The notes: generated from the letters alone by a model not told the origin. Positions 1-9,780 are shown, counted from the first letter of the stretch. The stretch: DNA of 64,000 bases from Micavibrio sp. UBA1850 (GCA_002338525.1 DDIM01000009.1:1-64000), one strand, 5' to 3'. Numbers and translations are program-made.

Positions 1-29
1 ATGCGCAGGTTCGAATCCTGCCACCGCCT
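1..29 (+). tRNA. tRNA 3' end (partial, probably tRNA-Cys)
   Basis: The first bases form a complete T arm: a 5-bp stem (bases 5-9 with 17-21) closing a 7-base TTCGAAT loop. A 7-base acceptor strand (22-28, CACCGCC) follows, then a T at the discriminator position. The 5' part lies outside the window. U73 discriminators are typical of tRNA-Cys and tRNA-Gly, and the implied 5' acceptor strand (GGCGGTG) resembles alphaproteobacterial tRNA-Cys more than tRNA-Gly. CCA is not encoded directly after the acceptor. The anticodon cannot be seen, so the isotype is inferred. Confidence 0.6.
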
Positions 30-133
30 AAAAACTGATCATGTATATTTCCGCCCCGCGTTACTGAAAGTAAAAGAAAATAGGCAAAGGTGATATAAGC
101 TGCGATAAAATTTAGGCAATGCAAAATAATGCT

Positions 134-355
134 CTATGACTTATTAAATTTTGATATTTCTGAGGATTGCATGCAAGAGCTGCATCCGCACCCACAGCCA
201 TGTACATTACTATCGAGGGGTGTTTTTGTTTGCGTATCCATCTCAGGCGTTGTTGCAGAATATGCATTATCGGCACCACTCAGCCCCAATACCGTAAAAA
301 CTGTCATAAACAGGCCTAAGATTTTACCAGGTGTTTTAAATGTTAAGTCTTTCAT
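134..355 (-). CDS. small exported Cys-rich peptide, unknown function
   Basis: This is a 73-residue protein. Its N-terminus has a charged start, a hydrophobic stretch (about residues 11-26) and an AYSA site near 31-34, which together look like a Sec signal peptide. The mature part is about 39 residues, with one His and four Cys packed at 52-61 (HGCGCGCSSC) and a polar tail. The start is supported by a GAGGGAA Shine-Dalgarno sequence 7-13 bases upstream. The Cys/His cluster suggests metal binding or disulfides in the periplasm, but I recognise no family. An overlapping frame on the plus strand has no ribosome-binding site and a less protein-like composition. It is a stand-alone gene between the tRNA and a long AT-rich gap. 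Confidence 0.6.
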   Translation of the reverse strand: MKDLTFKTPGKILGLFMTVFTVLGLSGADNAYSATTPEMDTQTKTPLDSNVHGCGCGCSSCMQSSEISKFNKS

Positions 356-750
356 TGCCGTTTCCCTCTATTGCTTCGTCATTATTGCTTTGTCATCGCA
401 AGCCTGAGTTGTTCAGACGCTTTGCTTTATTGGCACAACATATTTAATGTTATATTATTACAGTTTCAAGAGCAATTTCTCATTCGACAAAATTGTAAGA
501 GCCGACTTAAGAAAATAATTTTCCGAGAAAATAAATACTCTAAATTTGGCGCATATTTCGAATCAAATTTATTGTTGTTTTGTATCAATATTTTAATTTT
601 TAGGGGTGTTTTTTGACGAGTCTTTCAATATTTACAATTTAATCTTTGCAAATATTTGCGTTACAAATTGATATAAAATTGCGCTTGCATGATTTTCATA
701 AACCCCATACACGTTAATAAGACGTAGCAAATTAGATAGGAATTCCAACG
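356..750. other. AT-rich intergenic region upstream of the four-gene nuclease operon
   Basis: About 395 bases with no credible gene. The only plus-strand frame (around 371-616) encodes a Phe/Leu/Ile/Asn-rich sequence typical of translated AT-rich DNA. The region must hold the promoters of the leftward peptide gene and of the rightward operon. I could not find a convincing -35/-10 pair at proper spacing. The first operon gene has an AGGA ribosome-binding site (738-741). Confidence 0.5.
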
Positions 751-3186
751 ATGGAAAATAAACATCTAAAATTGGTAGATTGCTATTATGGGGGAGACTT
801 TGAAGGGGCGCGTGAAATGCTTGCTCTGGATCAGGGGAACTTTGATACAATTAACACGAGCTTTCGCACCAATTATGACGATTGGTATCATCCGCACTAT
901 TCCCATTATGGGGCGCGTGTGGCACCTCTTAAGGCCTTGGTGACAAATGCCCATTCGCTATTTAGAAATGCGCATGAACATATGTTTCTTGGTTACAAAA
1001 ATTGTGCGATCTCAAGCGGAACAAACCCTCATCTAGATGCTGTGACACATGGTCACCACACATCAGACAAGCTGGCGCGTGTTATCGGATCAGAAAAACA
1101 CATTTGGCAGAACATCAAAGATAACAGTGCGCGTTCTTTGGCAAGAGCCCATAAAATACATCCGCTTTTCCCTGAGCTGTATGTGGTTACGCCTACCGCC
1201 TTTGAAGGCAGCACAAGAGTGTTAAGCACCTCTGGGCGGAAACTGACAGGCGGATTGCAATTTGACGGTGCAGATTATATGTCATTTTGGAACATGGCCA
1301 TTGATATGTGTCGCGGGTTCGTTTTAGATGATGTGGCGATAGATAGACCCTCTTTAGAGCAAATTGGTCGGGAAATAGAATTAGCGCAAAGCTATTCTAT
1401 GGAGACAAGAAAACGAGTGCCGATTATCACATCTGATTGGGTTAATTCCAGAAATTCAATTTTAGAAATGGCGCGCGGTGTTTATATACGCTTTGGACTT
1501 CATCCACTAAGGCCAGATATGCAAATGGATATGCGCATATATGATGAACAAAGCCATAGCCTGCATAAGGCGACTTTATTGGATTGCACAAAACCCGTTC
1601 TTCAAAATATTTTACGCTGGGCGCCACAAGGCATTGCAACCGAAGAAGCATGTAGAACAGCAGCACGTCTGTTCAATCTACACAAAATGCGTACAAACCC
1701 TAGTTATAACGCACAGCAGCCTCTGCCAATTGTAACAGAAAGGCTTGAGCCTATTCTCCGTAACCCTTCTCAATCCGAGATTCATGAATTCAATAGGCTC
1801 ATCGAAAGATTCGAGCCTTTTTTATTGCGTTATACCCCGCACCTTATTCGTACTGACGGGCTAGATCAATCTTATCGTGATGCAAAAAAGAGCTCTGCGC
1901 TCAAGCTTGTGCACATAGGTAACGACATTACAAATGGCGATGAAGTTGTGAAATGGCAGCGAAAAAATATTCCGTTAAATGCCGTTTTAGATTTATGGGA
2001 TCTAACTAAACCCAAAGACTTTAAAGCTGAGGACGCCTGCCCTAAGAGAGATCCTATTAACGGTAAATATCGTCCACAACGACGTCTCCATAGCTCTGAC
2101 GAGCGACATGCACCTTTTTCCAGAGCTCAGGAAAATGAAATTTGGACTGACGAGCCGTTCCATGAGTTAGATGAAATGTTGCAAGACATGGTTCGTATGA
2201 ATGTGGCAATTCTAGAGACAGGAATTCTCCCCCTCGACTCCCCTGAGTATCCGGCTGTCGCCTTTGATATGAAGCGAGGCGCTCCCGCACTGGAACAGGC
2301 AAAAAAGAAACAGGTCGTCGACCTATCCCTTCTGCCTGGAAGTTTAAACAAAGAGTTTTCAAAAAAGGTATCAGAGCCTAATTTGCGCACCGCTGAAAAG
2401 TTGATGGATAATCTTAGGCACGTTCCAAACGGTCAAGGAGGGCAGATTCCTCAAGCTGTATTTGGTACGCCCATCGTCAAATCAAGCCATCAAACCTTTT
2501 GTGCTGTTAGACCAGATCTAGTCGGACCGGGACCAAAGACCCCCTCTTCCAATTTTAGATTAGCAATGGAGATGGAAGTGATCAGGCGTTCCGCCACACA
2601 AATATACTTTCAAGATCATTGGGAAACATCTGAAGATCAGGTTAGAAAGATGATTCTTGCGATGAAGATCGAATTTGGCAAGGTCGATCGTCCTGCTGGT
2701 AACAATAGAGAAATCAAGGTCTCGGACGAAAATGGGCAAGGCATTTCTTTGTACGAGCGATATGAAAGTATACGAGGATATTTAACGCGCCTTTCTTCTG
2801 ATTTAGAAATTAGAAAGCATATAGAGCTTCGTAATGTTGAGGCCTTGGGCGAGCTAGGAGTTAGACACATTACAAATGGCTTGGCTAAGATCATAGAGGC
2901 TTATGATTGTCTTAAAGACCCGCAATTCAATGATGGTCGATTTGAGATGCAGCAAGTCCTTCATCAGGATGAATTCACAAAAGATATCGATAAAATCCAA
3001 GAAACAAAGCAGGAAACAATCGATAATCTGCTTAAAAACTGGGTTTGGCTATGGAATGACAAGCAGTTTGAAGGTCTAAGGCGTGATTATCGTGATGCAT
3101 GGGAAGAGGCGCATGGATCGACGGCACAGTGGGAAGGCCCGTCACAGACCGATGACAAAGCCATCAAACGTGAATTTGCACCGTAA
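751..3186 (+). CDS. 811-aa protein of unknown function, first gene of nuclease/DeoC operon
   Basis: A soluble-looking protein of 811 residues with no signal peptide or membrane segment. I do not recognise the full-length protein. Residues about 148-235 have a Rossmann-like beta-alpha pattern ending in GREIELA (G206, E208), followed by a hydrophobic strand. This resembles the 'G..xE[IV].xA' element of the nucleoside 2-deoxyribosyltransferase/DUF4406 superfamily, where the Glu is catalytic. That assignment is an inference from a short motif. The N-terminal 150 residues are rich in His, Tyr and Trp. The C-terminal third is charged and helical. An AGGA Shine-Dalgarno sequence sits 9 bases before the ATG. 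The gene lies 27 bases upstream of the RNase J-like gene and heads a same-strand run ending in deoC, so a nucleic acid or deoxynucleoside role is plausible but unproven. Confidence 0.75.
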   Translation: MENKHLKLVDCYYGGDFEGAREMLALDQGNFDTINTSFRTNYDDWYHPHYSHYGARVAPLKALVTNAHSLFRNAHEHMFLGYKNCAISSGTNPHLDAVTHGHHTSDKLARVIGSEKHIWQNIKDNSARSLARAHKIHPLFPELYVVTPTAFEGSTRVLSTSGRKLTGGLQFDGADYMSFWNMAIDMCRGFVLDDVAIDRPSLEQIGREIELAQSYSMETRKRVPIITSDWVNSRNSILEMARGVYIRFGLHPLRPDMQMDMRIYDEQSHSLHKATLLDCTKPVLQNILRWAPQGIATEEACRTAARLFNLHKMRTNPSYNAQQPLPIVTERLEPILRNPSQSEIHEFNRLIERFEPFLLRYTPHLIRTDGLDQSYRDAKKSSALKLVHIGNDITNGDEVVKWQRKNIPLNAVLDLWDLTKPKDFKAEDACPKRDPINGKYRPQRRLHSSDERHAPFSRAQENEIWTDEPFHELDEMLQDMVRMNVAILETGILPLDSPEYPAVAFDMKRGAPALEQAKKKQVVDLSLLPGSLNKEFSKKVSEPNLRTAEKLMDNLRHVPNGQGGQIPQAVFGTPIVKSSHQTFCAVRPDLVGPGPKTPSSNFRLAMEMEVIRRSATQIYFQDHWETSEDQVRKMILAMKIEFGKVDRPAGNNREIKVSDENGQGISLYERYESIRGYLTRLSSDLEIRKHIELRNVEALGELGVRHITNGLAKIIEAYDCLKDPQFNDGRFEMQQVLHQDEFTKDIDKIQETKQETIDNLLKNWVWLWNDKQFEGLRRDYRDAWEEAHGSTAQWEGPSQTDDKAIKREFAP

Positions 3187-3213
3187 AAAATGTAACAGCA
3201 GGGAATACGGTAA

Positions 3214-6200
3214 ATGAGTAACTTTCAAGATTTTTTAGAAGATATTGGTTTGGCACGCCAAAATCATAAGCCTTATCTTAAAAGAAAGATGCGTATTAAC
3301 AAGGGCGAGATTGACCCCCGTACGCTTGGGGGCATCGCCGTAAATTCGCAATCAATTTTCGATGAACAAGGATGCCTTGAAGAGCTCGACTTGAGCTATT
3401 GGGTTGTACAGCCTAATGGAAATTACGAGATACAGCATCTTATTCAATTGGAGACAGAAAAATTTGGCAAGGATGTATCCGTCAAATCTATTTGGATTTT
3501 AGGACGAGAAGTGTCTTTACACAAAGAAGAAAATCTAGCGATTGTTTTGGAAGCGCTTCGTAGAATACATGTCCATTTGCGAGAAAAAAAATCTGAAGTT
3601 CCTAATATTGCAAAGATTTTTAAGGATTGTCACATTGAAGACATTATCGGCGAAACCTTGCCGCTTCCTGGATTTGATTTGGAAAACCGTATTAAATTTT
3701 CTGCCAGCCCCAATTTCAACATTGAGGCACAAGGCAGAAAAAAACCAACCATCGAATTGCCAGAAGATGCATTCCTGCCATTAGCAGGACTTACGATTAA
3801 TACTCTTGATGATGATCATGATTTTATGAGACGTGGTTTTTTGAAAGTTCATGGAACAATACCACAAACTGGCAAAAAACATATCATGCACTCGACAACC
3901 AAACCTGTGGGCAAAAAGAACAAAGGGCGACGCCTGCAAGTGACTAAAAAAGCCGCTGAGGCTCTCAGCTCTCAGGACACAGACCGCTTGATCATTGCCG
4001 CCAAATGGAAAATGAGGAAAGCCGCCCCCGATAGAGATCGCCCCCATACGATGGTGTCTTTATCTAAGGTCGATATTTTAGGATATGATTTGATCGCGCG
4101 CGGTCATCATGAGGCGATGGGCGGATTGGGTGTTTTAAACAAGCTTCATGCCGACATGATTATTCGGGACTATCCGCGTATGCAAGATCATTTGGCCACT
4201 TATGGACTATTAGATGTCGCAAGCTCATCTGCAACACCTCCTTCTAAATATGGAAGGCTCGTTATGACTTCCGAGGGGGGAAACAACCTTAGAGAAATTT
4301 ATCCTGGCATAGGTGAGGATATCGGTGGGAACTGTAAAACTGTTGAAAATCATTGGCAAGATTCGCGTAGCGGAGAGGTGAAAAAAGTCGGTGTCATACT
4401 CGACTTTGGTAGCTACCTTATCAAAAAGAGTTCGGAGTGGACAGCCGGCCATCCAGACGTGGTTGAGAAACTTAAATACTGCCATCACTTATTTATCACA
4501 CACCATCATTTAGATCATTTAGATGCACTTGTCCCCTATATAAAAAGAGGTCTTCTTACCAAAGATCATACAATTTATGTCACGCCCGAAGTTTATGACA
4601 TGGCAAATGACAAATTGACAAAAATGGGTATTAAAAAGGACGACAAACGACGTCCGCAATTTAAACTTCTAAGAGATACAGGTGTCGTGGATATTCCAGA
4701 CAGCAAGGGAAAGATAAGGATATCTGTTTTATATGGTGTAGATGCCGTTCCACACTCAGCCAAGGATACACCTTTTATTGCTTATGCTAGAAATGGCGAT
4801 GAAGTTTTAGGGTCTTACCAATATCTTGGAGACATGCGCTATGATGAAAATTGGTTTTCCATCCACGATAGTGCCTTTTGGGACCCTGTTAAACTTATGA
4901 AAGAAAAATGTCCTGACGTTCATGCCTTCATGGTGAAAAAGAACAGATCGGATGAGACGCTTGAAGATAAAGCCAAAGCTTATTTAGAAGGTCTTTATGC
5001 TCACAAATCCGGTCATAAAAAGATAACCAAAAAGGATATTCGCCAAACAATAGATAGTTGGCATTTCATTCCAACTTTTGCGGAGTTAGACGCAACATCC
5101 ATGAAGCGTGAGGGGCGCGGCGCGAGTGAACAAGATGTTGAGGACAATCTAGTTCATATTTTGAATAAATGGTTTCCAGATAAAAATGTAGGGGTCGCAA
5201 TCATCGGTACCAATGACGGTCGGCGCGAGACCCTATTGAGAACCGCGAACAGAACACAAAGACGCGGTACGGTCTTTGGGGCTGCCCCTCAAACCTTATT
5301 TCAAATCGCAAATAAATGGGGCGTAAACCCATATCTTGTCGGAAGACCCAAAGCAGCGTCTCATTTTCTGGAAACCATGGATGAAAATGATATAGATATT
5401 CATCAAGTTAATAACCCGCCCTCATCTTACTACAAAGGCATCCCCGAATATTTGCAATGGCATGCCGATAGTCTTGGTATCAAGCCTGTAGAATTTAGAA
5501 ACAGAACATCAAAAAAAGTACGTGATTGGTTTGAAAGTGGCAAAGGGGGATCGCTTCTGGCTGTTCTCTCCGGATCGCAAGGGAACCCCATCGAGTTTGA
5601 ATCTATGACATATAAATTGGCCGATGGCAGATCTTTGTGGGATGCGCGCTCAAGCGATATAAAAACAGCAAGGCCTACAGATTTAAAAAAATGGGTCGTT
5701 ATATTTTCGCAAAGCGCCATACCTGGGAACTCATATTACCAAAAAAACCTGATACAACGCCTCGCTAATCGAGGGGCAACCGTTCTTGAAGCCTTTGATG
5801 ACAGCCTTAGAATTCACAATCCTGGAAAACTTAAGGCTCGAATTTTGGAGGATTTAGTCAAATCAGGAAAAGTACAGGCTGGCGAAGAAAAAAAACTAAT
5901 CGAAGCAGACGGCGCGATAATAGTAGAAGGCATGTCAATCCACGGGTCTGGTCATGGACGCCGTGAAGATAGCCGTTTGTGGCTAAGAGAAAAACTCAAT
6001 GCAAAGATCATCGGCCTGCACCATACGGATGATAGAGAGGCCGTGCTTGCTGGCTATGACCTTATTGATGAAGAAGGACGCCAGCATAACGGCGATATAG
6101 TTGAGAACGGCGTTCAAAATGAAATCACACTTGATAGCATAACGCCTATAGGAAGACAGACATCTTCGATCATACTTTCAAGAGAAGTTAAAGAGCCTGG

Positions 6201-6495
6201 CAAAGAATATAATAAAGGGCTAGAGGCAACGAGAATTATCAATATGGACGACCGTTCACCCCACCATGATCTTGGTTTGAGGGGAAGCTCGGGGGGCGCA
6301 TTTGAAGTGCATTTTGGTACTGAAGACGCCGAAGACATTGCACGACGAGACACTCTAAAAGATGACTATAAGAGTGCCACAAACCGTTCCGAAAAAGCAC
6401 ATACAAAACCGAGAAGACCCTATCGCGGACTAGCGGCACTCACGACAGAAGAAAAATGGGATCCCGCAAAATTAAAATTAGCGGCATGGAACTAG
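3214..6495 (+). CDS. RNase J-like metallo-beta-lactamase/beta-CASP nuclease with long N-terminal extension
   Basis: A 1093-residue protein. From about residue 360 it follows the RNase J order. There is a metal motif HxHxDH (H430, H432, D434, H435), then a VPHSAKDT segment equivalent to RNase J's HSIPDS, and a GDMRYD metal-ligand segment. The beta-CASP part has a TNDGRRE helix start, GSQGNP (about 787-792) and IPGNS (about 836-840). The C-terminal part has HGSGHG (910-915) and a late His (H936) before a linker typical of RNase J. Known RNase J proteins are about 550-650 residues and act as 5'-exo/endonucleases on RNA. The first 360 residues here match nothing I know. The metal ligands appear intact, so activity is likely, but whether the substrate is RNA or DNA cannot be told. 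It lies between the 811-aa gene (27-base gap) and the ExoI-like gene (4-base gap). Confidence 0.85.
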   Translation: MSNFQDFLEDIGLARQNHKPYLKRKMRINKGEIDPRTLGGIAVNSQSIFDEQGCLEELDLSYWVVQPNGNYEIQHLIQLETEKFGKDVSVKSIWILGREVSLHKEENLAIVLEALRRIHVHLREKKSEVPNIAKIFKDCHIEDIIGETLPLPGFDLENRIKFSASPNFNIEAQGRKKPTIELPEDAFLPLAGLTINTLDDDHDFMRRGFLKVHGTIPQTGKKHIMHSTTKPVGKKNKGRRLQVTKKAAEALSSQDTDRLIIAAKWKMRKAAPDRDRPHTMVSLSKVDILGYDLIARGHHEAMGGLGVLNKLHADMIIRDYPRMQDHLATYGLLDVASSSATPPSKYGRLVMTSEGGNNLREIYPGIGEDIGGNCKTVENHWQDSRSGEVKKVGVILDFGSYLIKKSSEWTAGHPDVVEKLKYCHHLFITHHHLDHLDALVPYIKRGLLTKDHTIYVTPEVYDMANDKLTKMGIKKDDKRRPQFKLLRDTGVVDIPDSKGKIRISVLYGVDAVPHSAKDTPFIAYARNGDEVLGSYQYLGDMRYDENWFSIHDSAFWDPVKLMKEKCPDVHAFMVKKNRSDETLEDKAKAYLEGLYAHKSGHKKITKKDIRQTIDSWHFIPTFAELDATSMKREGRGASEQDVEDNLVHILNKWFPDKNVGVAIIGTNDGRRETLLRTANRTQRRGTVFGAAPQTLFQIANKWGVNPYLVGRPKAASHFLETMDENDIDIHQVNNPPSSYYKGIPEYLQWHADSLGIKPVEFRNRTSKKVRDWFESGKGGSLLAVLSGSQGNPIEFESMTYKLADGRSLWDARSSDIKTARPTDLKKWVVIFSQSAIPGNSYYQKNLIQRLANRGATVLEAFDDSLRIHNPGKLKARILEDLVKSGKVQAGEEKKLIEADGAIIVEGMSIHGSGHGRREDSRLWLREKLNAKIIGLHHTDDREAVLAGYDLIDEEGRQHNGDIVENGVQNEITLDSITPIGRQTSSIILSREVKEPGKEYNKGLEATRIINMDDRSPHHDLGLRGSSGGAFEVHFGTEDAEDIARRDTLKDDYKSATNRSEKAHTKPRRPYRGLAALTTEEKWDPAKLKLAAWN

Positions 6496-6499
6496 CAAT

Positions 6500-9400
6500 A
6501 TGACACATTACACCTCACTAGATCTAAGACATCAAAAAACGCTTATTGCCAAAAAGTCTGATGTCATGCACAAAATCGAAAAAGGCATTTTATTTGATGT
6601 CTATTATGATACTGAAACAACGGATTTAGATAAAAGATTTGCAGAAATCTTGCAGTTTGGGGGCCTTGTTACTGATCTGGCCGGCAACATATTATCTACG
6701 GCCGACTTCCGTGCAAAACCGTCCCCATATAGCGTTATTTCGCCTCTTGCTTGGGTCGTGCAAAGGCTTAACGAAGAGCGTTTGTCACAAGGGGACCCTC
6801 AGTATATTTTTGCCGGCAAAGTTATGCAGTTTTTTAGACATGCTACCCAACTTCATGAGGCGCACCACAGGCACGAATTTTTAAAATCGTGCAAGCCAGG
6901 AAAATTTAAATTTTCGGATGGATCCAGTGCAAAATATTACGCATATCCCCTGTTAGATGAAAACGGCGAAGAGGATTGGGAAAGTGTACGTATTCACGAA
7001 AACCTGAAAAAACTCTACTTTCATGACAAAGAAACTGGCGAGTGGCATAAACGAAATATTGCCTCTATGACATATGGATATAATAATGTGAATGCCGATG
7101 ACCAATGGCTGTGGACGATGCTACATATGGCCGGGGCTGAAAACATATTTATCACGCATCTTGTTCAATCAGGGAAATATAGAGCCGACGTTTTGCGAAT
7201 GGTTGAAGCGGCCGTTGCAGCTGGGCCACAAGGAGAAAATGGCGTGAAGGCCGGCGGCTCCAAGATTCCTAGCTTTTCTCAAGGCGCGATTTTAGAAAAA
7301 AACACGCATATAGGTAACGAGCTTCGCAACCTGATGGAAGGCATCGTTATGCCAGACGGGTCACAAGCTGACCTTGATCAGTTGCATGGTGCATATAAGG
7401 ACTCGTTTGCGTTGGCTGGAATTATGCGTTTTTTAAGGCGTCAAGTCCCCAATATTGTTACCCAAATGGAGAAAAACAGCATCTCGAAGGATGTGATTGA
7501 GAGTTTAACTGAGAAGAAAGGGGGGTTTGGGGACCACCCCATTCGTACCTATATCGATAAATCTTATCCTTATGTGACGGGTATGATGGTCACATTAGTT
7601 GGAACCGATCAGTACCGCCACAATCCTAAAGTTGCTCTCGTTTATAATTTGGGCATTAACCCCGAAGAATTTCGTTTTAACGGTAAGTCTCTATTTGAAT
7701 TAGAGCCTGATGAGTTTGCTCACTTGATCAAAAAGGGTATTGGAAATCAAAACGGACTTTTTAAAATTGTTCGTACTCACCAATCTCCACGCCTATTTGA
7801 CAAAGAGACCGGATTTTCAGCTGGATTTAACAATGACTTAAGCCTACCGGAGCTGCATCGTAGAGCAAAGTTTTTAAGAGACCAAACGCTGATAGATAAA
7901 ATCATGAAAGGCCTGAGAATTGCGCAACCGCGCCTTGAAGGCCCTGACCGATTGATGCTCCCCCAACCTGAAGAAGAGCTTTTCACATTTTCAACGCTTG
8001 AACTTTATGATCCGGAAGCGGGTGAAGATGTTCAGGTTCATCTCATCAAAAATAAAATTGAAAGATTGGCAGATGATGCGCGAAAGCACGCCATGCAAAT
8101 CAAGAAATTTTGGCTGAAGGCGATAGAGCCTGACGAAGATATTCTTTTGAATGACTTTGATGAAGCCTCATCGGATGAATTTGAGGCCGCCAAAAAATGG
8201 ATGGAAAAGATTGAAAACCTGAATAAAAAGCTAAAAGAAAACAATGGTCCTCAATTGCCCCCTCCCGATGAAAAAATCGTCGATAAAACAACAGCGTTTA
8301 TATATAAGGCGAAGTTGTTATTCACTGCACGGAATTTGTTTGCAACAGGACAATTACAAGATATCGGGCACCATTTTTGGTTTGAAAATGCTGATGGCCA
8401 AAAAATCGACGAAAAAGAATTGCGCTCGTGGGATAGCAGGCGCTTGCATTGGGAAGGGCAGAAAGGCAATTTAAATGTTCGTTATGAGACATTAAATACG
8501 ACCGCCCCCATCATTGATCGTATCTTACAATCTCTAGGATGCGAAAATATTTTAGGCGACAAAATTGTTAAACAAATGGAGGCTGTGCGTAGTGTTCGCC
8601 TGCATGGTATACCATCGCTTAACGGTCAGGATCGTTGGCTTACGATCTCGAACGCAGAAAAGTATGTCCAAAAAATTCTAAACAATGAAATTATGGAAGC
8701 CGATGTGAAGGCCATAGAATCTCGTCTTCCTGGCGCTTGGGAGGCATTTGTGACAAAGCAGCACGACGCACAAAGTAGCCTTGGCAGTTACATGTCTTAC
8801 TTTAAATCTTTGAAGGAAACAGCACCTGACATCACACCAGTTCGATTGGCACGTGTGGGAATTCACCCGATAAGTGGAACGCCGCTAGAAAAGCTGGATT
8901 ATGAAGTGGATGTAGATAAGGCGGTGACCCTTATCGTCCCTGAGCGGTATTTAGAAAACCCTCCTATAGAGCCTGTCGACAAAAAACCTGTTTGGTTGGT
9001 AGGAATAAAAAAAGAATTTAATAAAACCTCGCTGGCGGAAGAAATTCATCAAGGTCGTGACATTATCTTGCAGGGGGCTGCGACTGGAAAATTATTCCAT
9101 TTGGCTAAAGCAAAAATGATTACGTCTCCTCCCAAAGGGAGCGTTTGGAAAGAATTTTACGAATTGGCAAATGCCCGCTACGTTGAATCAGGGCTTAATT
9201 TTCCTTCTAATAGACGGTTGGTCACGTTAACTGGAGAAGGCCCCTATCCTATTCATGAAATGGTAACGGCTAATTTAAATGAACAAAGCTTAAAAGTCTC
9301 AAAATCTCACTTCGAAGGGCTTTTAGACCATAAGTTTGCTGGGTATCAGGCCCCTCTCTGTGGGATTATGGTGAGAGACGACGGGCTTGACCTTAAAGAA

Positions 9401-9766
9401 GGCGCGATCAGGCTTTTGGAAGGTAGCGAGAACGACTTAACCCCAACGGGCTGGGAAGTGGCAACAAAAATAGAAAAGGTACAAAGACTTACTATTTCAC
9501 AAATTAGACAGATGAATAACGAAGACGCAGCCCGATATGGCTATGCAACGACAGACCACATGCTTGGCGAAATTATCACGCTGTTTACGGACAAACAATT
9601 GGACCCAAACGCCCCTTCAAACACAGTATTGGTCGTTGATTTTGGTGGATTTGATGCCACGGATCCGCGCTTAGGCGTGAAATACTTTAACCCGCAGGTA
9701 CAAAAAAATTCCGGCCGCTATATCGATTACGAAGATTTGGCACAAAGATTAGAAATAACCTCTTAA
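6500..9766 (+). CDS. exonuclease I (SbcB)-like DEDDh exonuclease with about 600-residue C-terminal extension
   Basis: A 1088-residue protein. Its first 480 residues follow E. coli exonuclease I. Motif I is DTE (D37, E39). Motif II is GYNNVNADD (D200, D201), nearly identical to ExoI's GYNNVRFDD. Motif III is an H....D pair (H296, D301), equivalent to HDAMAD. An SH3-like/accessory part follows, with a YNLGINPEEF strand and an 'RTHQSPRL' segment matching ExoI's 'HINKCPVL'. All four acidic residues and the His are present, so 3'-5' exonuclease activity on single-stranded DNA is expected by family. ExoI is normally about 475 residues. The remaining 600 residues are of unknown function, with a charged helical region near 520-600. 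The gene starts 4 bases after the RNase J-like stop, which suggests translational coupling. Confidence 0.85.
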   Translation: MTHYTSLDLRHQKTLIAKKSDVMHKIEKGILFDVYYDTETTDLDKRFAEILQFGGLVTDLAGNILSTADFRAKPSPYSVISPLAWVVQRLNEERLSQGDPQYIFAGKVMQFFRHATQLHEAHHRHEFLKSCKPGKFKFSDGSSAKYYAYPLLDENGEEDWESVRIHENLKKLYFHDKETGEWHKRNIASMTYGYNNVNADDQWLWTMLHMAGAENIFITHLVQSGKYRADVLRMVEAAVAAGPQGENGVKAGGSKIPSFSQGAILEKNTHIGNELRNLMEGIVMPDGSQADLDQLHGAYKDSFALAGIMRFLRRQVPNIVTQMEKNSISKDVIESLTEKKGGFGDHPIRTYIDKSYPYVTGMMVTLVGTDQYRHNPKVALVYNLGINPEEFRFNGKSLFELEPDEFAHLIKKGIGNQNGLFKIVRTHQSPRLFDKETGFSAGFNNDLSLPELHRRAKFLRDQTLIDKIMKGLRIAQPRLEGPDRLMLPQPEEELFTFSTLELYDPEAGEDVQVHLIKNKIERLADDARKHAMQIKKFWLKAIEPDEDILLNDFDEASSDEFEAAKKWMEKIENLNKKLKENNGPQLPPPDEKIVDKTTAFIYKAKLLFTARNLFATGQLQDIGHHFWFENADGQKIDEKELRSWDSRRLHWEGQKGNLNVRYETLNTTAPIIDRILQSLGCENILGDKIVKQMEAVRSVRLHGIPSLNGQDRWLTISNAEKYVQKILNNEIMEADVKAIESRLPGAWEAFVTKQHDAQSSLGSYMSYFKSLKETAPDITPVRLARVGIHPISGTPLEKLDYEVDVDKAVTLIVPERYLENPPIEPVDKKPVWLVGIKKEFNKTSLAEEIHQGRDIILQGAATGKLFHLAKAKMITSPPKGSVWKEFYELANARYVESGLNFPSNRRLVTLTGEGPYPIHEMVTANLNEQSLKVSKSHFEGLLDHKFAGYQAPLCGIMVRDDGLDLKEGAIRLLEGSENDLTPTGWEVATKIEKVQRLTISQIRQMNNEDAARYGYATTDHMLGEIITLFTDKQLDPNAPSNTVLVVDFGGFDATDPRLGVKYFNPQVQKNSGRYIDYEDLAQRLEITS

Positions 9767-9780
9767 TACAGGAGATAACA

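Noticed and set aside
129..407. 92-codon frame on the plus strand over the small exported peptide gene
   Set aside because: No ribosome-binding site, and its composition is that of an antisense shadow. The minus-strand frame has a signal peptide and a Shine-Dalgarno sequence.
371..616. 81-codon hydrophobic frame in the gap before the first operon gene
   Set aside because: Phe/Leu/Ile/Asn-rich translation typical of AT-rich noncoding DNA, with no start signal.
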